Source: Brienomyrus brachyistius
Lineage: Eukaryota > Chordata > Actinopteri > Osteoglossiformes > Mormyridae
DNA: 64,000 nt
Direction of reading: 5' to 3'
NCBI RefSeq assembly: GCF_023856365.1
Contig: NC_064537.1
Coordinates: forward strand, 2,929,001-2,993,000
Every line of letters begins with the position of its first letter. The first letter of the stretch is position 1. Position numbers and translations under genes: made by a program. Shown here in pieces: positions 57,184-64,000 of this stretch. The notes beneath the pieces are model-generated. The model was not told where the DNA came from, did no database searches, and worked only from the letters and a program-made list of their open reading frames with translations.

Positions 57184-57409
57184 TCATTCTCTTAACATAG
57201 AAACTAGGAGTTTATCTGGAAGCCAAGGGAGAGTCATCTGGAATCATCGCTAAACTGAAAGTGCAGATTGAAGCCTCAAGCCCAGCGGCAGGTCATCTTT
57301 GAACAAAACGCAAACATTTGATTGGAATTATAAAGAACAAATGTAGTCAAAACAAGGTTTTCCTCAAACATGTGGTACAAGCAGAAGTACAGCTGCTGCT
57401 TTATTTCAC

Positions 57410-57605
57410 GTGAATATGGCTTTGTATTGGCTAACCTGAGATCATGTGACACCATTTGAATTCCTCACATATAGCTTTGTATTGGCTAACCTGAGATCAT
57501 GTGACACCATTTGAATTCCTCACAAATAGCTTTGTATTGGCTTACCTGAAATGCTTTGTATTGGCTAACCTGAGATCATGTGACACCATTTAAATTCCTT
57601 ACAAA
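57410..57605. repeat. Tandem repeat, 55 bp x about 3.4
   Basis: Unit ATAGCTTTGTATTGGCTAAC, then CTGAGATCATGTGACACCAT and TTGAATTCCTCACAT. One copy is truncated after 25 bases. It includes ATTGG and CATGTGAC in every unit. Confidence 0.88.
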
Positions 57606-58666
57606 TTCCTCGCAGCTTTAATAAGCGCATCTTTAAAATAGGACCTTAGGCATATGACTTATGACCCCTGACATACAAAAGCAAACATGGGCTGGGAGGG
57701 ACCCAGCAATCCCTGCTTCCTCCTAACTCCTTGACACGGGACAATCCTTGCAATGGAGGGGCCCCAAAACGGCAGAGGCTTAGGGAGATAACGAGCAGGA
57801 AAGGGACAGGAAGTGATGTCACATCATCCCACACCCTTCTGAAGACCGAAGTGGAAGACAGCAGCAGCCATCTTAGCTCACTGGGGTCTCGCTGGGGGGG
57901 GGGGGGGGGGGGGGCTCTATGAGCCGTGATTCCTTTCATTCCGTCTTTCATCTTGCTGAAGTTAAAATTTTAGGGGGAGGGGTTTCCCCTCCTCCTGTTC
58001 TTCAGGAATGGGCCCTTCTGCAGACAGCCCTCCCTCACAATGGGCCCCATTTATAACTCTGTCCTCACCTGCTGCCCTCCCCCACCCAGCCTCTGCTTCC
58101 GGAGAAACATAGAGTGAGACAGAGAGAGAGCCCCAGTGCCGTGTGGGGAGGGGGTGCACCATCTGGGGTAAGGCTGTGGGATTTGGGGGGCGACTGTGAA
58201 AAAAGTATTTTAACATTACTTGACATTAACGTTTCCCTGTAAATTAAAATTCCACACGCCAGCCAAAATTCCTAAATCAGGCGTACCACCCCCCCACCGC
58301 AGTCCATAGCATACAGACTTTGACTGCAAGCCTTTAATGCAGAATACGTGGTCACATGACCGAGGATGGCAGCCTTGCAGGTTCATGCTAATTCCAAGGA
58401 ATTAAGCAGACTTTTTGCAAATCACCCCAAACTGAAATATGTTTGAATGATCCATAAGGGTTCAAACGCTCATTAATCAGAATGCAGTGTTATTCTGAGC
58501 CCTCTCACGCAGTGGGAGGCCATGAGCATGCTTAACCCAAGACCAGTTCATTTGACGGGTGCGAACGCTCCGTACCTTGCAGACTGGATCATGTTCTCAT
58601 TTTCACATAATCACTTCTTGTAGTGCCCCCTAAAAAATCAGAAAGGGTCTATCCATCCCAACACCT
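57606..58666. other. Gene desert with a long G run
   Basis: A G run of about 20 bases lies at 57895-57914. No exon is recognisable. Confidence 0.4.
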
Positions 58667-58678
58667 CTTCCTTATTAT

Positions 58679-59023
58679 CCATCCATCCATTTTCCAAACC
58701 GCTTATCCTGCTGAGTCGCAGGGGGGGTCCGGAGCCTATCCCGGAAGCAATGGGCACGAGGCAGGGAACAACCCAGGATGGAGGGCCAGCCCATCGCAGG
58801 GCACACTCACACACCATTCACTCTCACATGCACTCCTACGAGCAATTTAGCAACTCCAATTAGCCTCAGCATGTTTTTGGACTGTGGGGGGAAACCGGAG
58901 GAAACCCCACGACGACACGGGGAGAACATGCAAACTCTGCACACATGTGACCCAGGCGGAGACTCGAACCCGGGTCCCAGAGGTGTGAGGCAACAGTGCT
59001 AACCACTGCACCAGCATGCCGCC
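58679..59023 (-). mobile_element. tRNA-derived SINE (family B), full length, minus strand, perfect 12-bp target duplication
   Basis: Minus-strand copy of the same SINE. (CCAT)n marks its 3' end on the left, and the B box and A box lie on the right (ctcgaacccgggtcccagag, gctaaccactgcaccag). CTTCCTTATTAT flanks it exactly at 58667-58678 and 59024-59035. Confidence 0.93.
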
Positions 59024-59184
59024 CTTCCTTATTATTATTATTATGAAAAATGCACATGAGAGAGCGCTGCATGTAAGGAGAATGTTGGGGGCTGGGGGTG
59101 TCAGTATGCATGCTATTGGTTCTATAAATTTTGAGAAGATGCTGCACAGATGAATGGATGCACAAAAAACTGTCAAACTGCATT

Positions 59185-59530
59185 TCTTCCGTAATGTTTC
59201 CCAAACCTTCTGAAGGTCACCTGATGTCATCCTATGATTCATGAGAAACTGTCGGATAAGTTAATGGTCGTCTCTTACATTAGGAAGTGGATTCTGCCCT
59301 TCACATGGCTGGTTTACCTGGCTGGTTTCCGGTTATTCCCAGTGTCTACTGCTTCATCTTTCTCTTGTGTACTGCTGTCTTGAGCCTGGAAGCAACCTGC
59401 TGCTCATGTTGCTCTACTCGAGCTGGGCTGGGATACCAGCATGCAGGGACTGCGATGTAAACAGCCCCCGCCCCCACCATCACTTTCATGAGTACCAGAA
59501 ATCGCTGCAGTAGCGCCTCTGTTGCTGACA
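59185..59530 (-). mobile_element. Tc1-like transposase fragment, decayed
   Basis: The minus strand keeps EQQVASRLK and TAVHK (helix-turn-helix region), then LMNHRMTSGDLQKVWETL in a different frame. This is the same part of the transposase as in the nested copy at 50089-50594. The termini are not visible. Confidence 0.7.
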
Positions 59531-60204
59531 ATTCAACACTTCACTTATGAACTCAACACACCTCAGTGTAACTCAATGGACAGCAGAAAGCAGAGAGACA
59601 ACACAGCTCTTCATCACAGCATAACTTTAATACCCCCCATGTATTTGATTGGTAGATACCGTAACACAAAGCACCTTGGTTATTTACTGCTAGAACGATC
59701 GTGAGACTGAACCCGCGACCGCAGGTCACACACCCGTCTCGGTGAACTTGGTCATGTGACTCTGATGACCACTAATCCAGGTTCCATCCATCCAATCCGG
59801 TTTTCCGGCCCTCTGTCTGCAGGGCTGCTGGGTGTCCTCCTTTCGGCCCCCTTCTCTGCCTTTTTCCCTCCCCACTACCTGCCTTCCTGTCAATAGCTAG
59901 CAACATTGTCTCCCACCCCCATGGAACTTGAGAACAGCCATGTTTGGGTTTGTTTTGTATTTGCAAGAAAAAGTGACCTTTTCCGGAAACGACTGGAGCA
60001 CATGGCAGAAGGAAGTTTAAACCAAGGGAGGGTTGCATGGGAGAAAACGTGCAGGTTCAGCATCTGGGGGTGACCTATGGCATGTGTGTGTAAGTCTACT
60101 GGGGGAGTTAAAAAATGGGGAAAAGCAGCCCCCCTCCCCAGGACCCGCACACCCCTGCAGGCACCACAAACACCCATATGTTTTTGAAGATTAAGAAAGC
60201 CTGT
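59531..60204. other. Gene desert, nothing recognised
   Basis: No exon, RNA gene or element is recognised. Confidence 0.4.
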
Positions 60205-60390
60205 GTACATCTCACATCACATTTATCCAAAGCAACGTACCGTTGTTTTTTGAGAGAACAGGGTCAGTCCTGGAGCAGTCGGGGGTTAGGGGCCTCACTC
60301 AGGGGCCCAACAACCAGCCATGGGGTTCAAGCTGGTGACCTTCTGATCACAGGCCCAGCAGCCTAACCTGCTGAGCCATACAGCGTCCCC
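60205..60390 (-). mobile_element. tRNA-derived SINE (family A), minus strand
   Basis: The minus strand reads cgctgtatggctcagcaggt, then gatcagaaggtcaccagctt, and later ctgagtgaggcccctaaccc. It ends with ttgctttggataaatgtgat. The B box is mutated (gcttgaaccccat). Confidence 0.75.
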
Positions 60391-61221
60391 GCTGGGTCAT
60401 GGCCTTCCCCTGGGACTGGACCCTGTCTTGCACTGGCACTCCTACCCTGCCAAACACCCATGATAAGCTCTAGAAGGTACGGTTACTCCTCTTGCAATGG
60501 AAGACCCTCCCCCAGCTCACCTCCCCCCCAGTTAAAACATGACCCCTTGACCTCATCTGCTTGACTGCTCTGTCTCACTCAGTGATTAACGTCATGCGTC
60601 TTCAAACCTGCAAGCCGCACTCGGCTAAATATTTCCGTGTTTTAAAATGCATTCGTTCCTCTGGGTGGCACCCGGGGCTGGCTGCTCCTCCTCTGGCAGC
60701 GTGCTCATTATGCCAAAAGCTGTCCACAGATGGGGTCGTGCTCCCTTCACCCCAGACCCTCCTGGTTCCTGTAAGTCCCTGGGAACTTGCGTTTCTAGAA
60801 GGCAGACGTTACTGGAAATGGCGGGAAATGCCGTTCCTGTCTGATCCGCAGGATTCGGCAGATGTGTCTGAGCGGAGTGAGCGTGTCTCAGGCCTACTGT
60901 GCGTAAATCGTTGTTTGTTACAGACACACAGCCAGCAAAACAGGAGCTCACGGCCTGCTCTGCTCAGTTTTTTCATTGCCTTAGGAGTGTGGTCCAACTG
61001 TTCCCCATCCCACCGAGGCTTCCCTTCACTGCATGCATTTCAGTCACATATACATTACATCTTATTCAAGCCACTCAGCAGATGTTCCACACCAGCACAC
61101 TAGTGAAAGGAACTCGATTTTCCAGGAACATGTTTCCGCCTGTGTGTCCAATCCCAAGCCAGTGGATCTGCTGTCAGGGCACCGGCAATAGCACACTGAC
61201 TGGTTACCCGCAGCTTGTTGG
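60391..61221. other. Gene desert, nothing recognised
   Basis: The open frame at 60561-61103 has no recognisable domain. Confidence 0.4.
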
Positions 61222-61229
61222 CTCAAGTC

Positions 61230-62328
61230 TAACAATGTACCGATCTGATTTTTTCAATTCCGATACCGATACCAGTACCTGAATTTTGGGTGTCGGCCGA
61301 TCCCGAGTACTGATCCGATACCAGTATTTCATTAATAAGCTGTTTACCCCACTATGGGAAGGAGACTGAGATTATTGTTATATTTACAGAAACATCAGGC
61401 TTAAATATTTGAATTAAATACTGTTTTCCTAACTTTGTAAGACATAAACACATAGTACATTATACAGACATACACTGAATTATTTATTATTAAGTCAGCC
61501 AGCTAATGGTTACTTTTAATCATCAATTCATTCTTATAATCTAGTTCACCCCACGTGTGGGCTCCAGGCCACTAGCAAACATAACATACCTGGGACACCA
61601 ACAGATTAAGTATGAGCCAGGCAGTCAGAAACCATGCTTTTCTCTGCATGCATGTGATGGACTTTCCCTCTATATTTCAACAGATTGCTTGTGATTTTAC
61701 TCTGCAAAAAGACTTGTTACCTGGGTGTTGTCATTGACTCTAGTGAAATGTAATTATACTTTTGAATGTTTAGTTCTTTCCATCACCATCACTAAAAGCA
61801 GGGTCTCCATGTGTGCTGCGTGATTCCACACACAGATGCAGACGCGGGCTGTGAGAGAGATCTCTCTCTTCTGGGTTAAGAATAGCAAAAATGGAGTCAG
61901 ACACGCACATTTCCCTTGTATATCACAAGGCGTAGCGAGTGCGCAAAACAGCTTAAATTAGCCACTCCCAAATCATGCATTGCTTTTTTAATATTACTCT
62001 TGCTATCTTGCGCAATTGCGTGTGCTTCTGCAAATAGCTCTGCTACTAGTTGCTGCCTCAAACACACACTGAGTGGCAAATAGACTGAATGACAGCGTTG
62101 GTGTTCAGCTTGAATGGCATAAAAAGCACAACTAAAATGAGAAAAAGCTGCCATGCAGTTGATCGTAAAAATCGATTTAGCAAGAAATAGGGGCTTTCAC
62201 AGACTGATGAAAACTAAATAGTCTAAGTAATGGACATGAATCGGTCACATACAGCCGATACCCCATCCGCCTAATTAGGTATGGATCGGTGCCGATACTG
62301 ATCTGAATATCAGATGGGTTTAGCCCTG
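61230..62328 (-). mobile_element. Decayed hAT transposon with ZBED-like transposase remnant
   Basis: Bounded by the near-identical 8-mers CTCAAGTC (61222-61229) and CTCGAGTC (62329-62336), one mismatch, as expected of an old hAT insertion. The right end on the minus strand starts CAGGGCTAAACCCATCTG. Both ends carry the fish-typical ccgataccgatacc-like subterminal repeats. The minus strand at about 61900-62005 encodes KKAMHDLGVANLSCFAHSLR, the conserved CFAHxLxLV block of hAT/ZBED transposases. The remaining open frame (61897-62154) is 85 codons, so it is non-functional. Confidence 0.85.
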
Positions 62329-62336
62329 CTCGAGTC

Positions 62337-63489
62337 TGCATTTTATCCCTCTTTTTGTCTGTCACCTGCTGGCTTTCAGTTGCAGGCTAAGAGTGTCCAA
62401 CTTTGACTCACTACTGCAGATGAATATTTGCACTTAGGGAACCCATTAATCTGCATGGTGTTTTATCACACCACGATGGGCTACCTGGGACAGGCTACAG
62501 GTCACAATATAACCAGCGGGCTGTCTTTTGGAAAAGGTAGATGCTGGATAAGATGTCATGACTGTGCTGAAATTTAGCAAACAACTTTGGCTGTCAAAAT
62601 AACAGCGATGTACTGAGAGAGAGGCGCACTGGAGCACACTGCTTTGCAATAAGTGCCAAACCGTACCTGAAATCCCGAGAATACATCCGGAACGCTCCAT
62701 AAGTTAGCTGTGGAGAAAAGGAATGAGGACGGTATGGAACTGAGGGGTTCTGCAGGGGACAAATCTTAGAGCTCAAATAGAATGCTTGGCCCCACCCTAT
62801 TTCAACTAAACCCCATATCTCCCCCCTCCCCCAAATACTTCAACTGTTCCCGCTGGCAGGTTCGCTAATGCCTTCCAGATTTCCTGATTAACTTCCCAAT
62901 CGGCTGCCAGACCTTGAGCTCTGGAACCTGAAGGCAAAAAGTACCAGAGATCAAACATCGCCCTCTCCTGTGGAGGACAGCAAACTGCAGTTTTCAGAAA
63001 TGGATTTTGAATTACAGCAAATGAGCCTGATTGGGGTCCACTCAGTGCAACATGAAGTTTTAGTTAAAGAAGACAGAGAGACCAGGCATCCACACAGGGT
63101 GAGGTCAGGGATTTCGAGACGTAACTCGGGTGAGCAACTCAACTGTGTTTGAACTGAACCGATAAAGTTCCCCAGACTGATGGCATTTAAGCTTTAGTAA
63201 GAAAAGACAAACTTCATTCTTTGTCACTCAATTCCTTTATTTATTTCCTTTGATAATTGTGCCCTTGAGAGGTAAAGTGGGATGTCCAACAAAAACAGAG
63301 TTTTGAGAAAATGAGCTCCAAAGTTGAAACTTTTTCAAAAAAATCAGTGTGCCTATACCCTACAACTGATATATATCATAGGTAGCACAGAGGTATGACT
63401 TAGACAATAACAACTTATCCAACTGAAAATATTCAATAAAAAGGGGGTAGGGGTCAAAAATGTGAGAGAGCCCATTTTACCTCTCAAGG
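62337..63489. other. Gene desert; one unassigned open segment
   Basis: At 62970-63105 the plus strand has an open segment ending at a possible donor (cacacagg|gtgaggt). I see no domain and no partner exon, so it is not called as a gene. Confidence 0.35.
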
Positions 63490-64000
63490 GCATAAATCAA
63501 ATTCAAATTCAGATCTTATTTGTCACATGCATCATCATACATAGTACAACCTGCAGTGAAATGCTTATTGCAACTGCTCCAAGGGGGGTGGGTGGAAAGA
63601 GTGATGGGTTCATGATGTTACTCCATCACTGTTACTCTCTCGCATCCTGGCTATTGTCCTGGTTCAGACACCAAATAGCTTGAGGGAAGAAGCTGCTCCT
63701 CATTCTCTCTGTTGGCTTTTAGAGAACGAAATCGCTTCCCCGACCTCAGAAGGTGAAGAGTCCATTGTTGGGGTGGCTGGGGTCTTCCATGATCGTCCTG
63801 GCTTTGGTTTGACACCGTTTGATGCAGACAGATTGCAGGTCGGGAAGCTCTGTGTTAATGACGCATGTGGCCGAGTGCACATCTGTCCTGCATTGTGTCC
63901 ATTATCTCCAGCCAATGGTGATACTCAGTGCAGGTAAAAGCACCGTACACCTCTGCCTCTGGACCTCCTCCGTGTCCTTCAGTGCCTGTAATTTGACAGT
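63490..64000. mobile_element. Interspersed fish repeat, runs off the right edge
   Basis: Starts near aattcaaattcagatcttat, then acaacctgcagtgaaatgct and agggaagaagctgctcctca, and later tggctggggtcttccatgat. These phrases characterise an abundant fish interspersed repeat that I recognise but cannot assign to a class. The end is not in the window. Confidence 0.55.

Noticed and set aside
57895..57914. Long G homopolymer (and others near 32779, 36803 and 49231) as regulatory elements
   Set aside because: Runs of this length are common here, unstable, and prone to sequencing error. Nothing ties them to a function.
62970..63152. Plausible-looking exon ending at a GT donor
   Set aside because: The amino-acid string looks coding-like, but I find no partner exon, family or acceptor that I could defend.

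Overview
This is vertebrate nuclear DNA, almost certainly from a ray-finned fish. It carries two split genes with GT-AG introns, tRNA-derived SINEs, hAT and Tc1-like DNA transposons of the types common in teleosts, and very many minisatellites. The species cannot be named from the sequence.

Two protein-coding genes can be supported, both on the minus strand and head to tail. (1) pmp22 (peripheral myelin protein 22, a four-pass PMP22/EMP/claudin-superfamily membrane protein) occupies 1-~5908. A non-coding first exon lies behind a TATA box at about 5933-5942, followed by coding exons at 4732-4809, 4336-4429, 851-991 and 1-107. The last exon runs off the left edge and lacks roughly 17 residues and the stop codon. 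(2) tekt3 (tektin-3, a filament protein inside ciliary and flagellar doublet microtubules) has seven coding exons between 26803 and 19842. They join without a frameshift into 489 residues. A probable non-coding first exon lies near 27543-27700, and a textbook RFX X-box sits at 27802-27816. The pair PMP22-TEKT3, in this order and orientation, is also found at human 17p12, so this is an ancient syntenic block.

Region by region: 1-5943 is pmp22. 5943-19570 is intergenic and holds a 361-bp hAT-type MITE with an exact 8-bp target duplication (7441-7801), a 1.6-kb array of a 34-bp minisatellite (8773-10405), further arrays, and a long (TG)n/(TCTG)n tract (16388-16975). 19570-27820 is tekt3, whose introns hold a 57-bp array (20305-21292) and a 40-bp array with 121-bp higher-order structure (22352-22998). 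27820-64000 is a gene desert in which I recognise no coding exon. It holds three young SINE copies with 12-bp target duplications, an older SINE enlarged by a CA-rich microsatellite, a nested Tc1-in-transposon structure (about 49510-50870), a palindromic-ended MITE (56751-57183), a decayed hAT with transposase remnant (61230-62328) and many tandem arrays.

The long open frames in this window (for example 8815-10701, 20302-21336, 16241-17044 and 52548-53135) come from tandem repeats without stop codons and are not genes. By my own rough tally minisatellites alone cover about 8 kb, one eighth of the window. I did not find a novel multi-gene system. The most useful observations are the RFX-type promoter element at tekt3, the conserved gene pair, the well-bounded transposons, and the unusual density and higher-order structure of the minisatellites.
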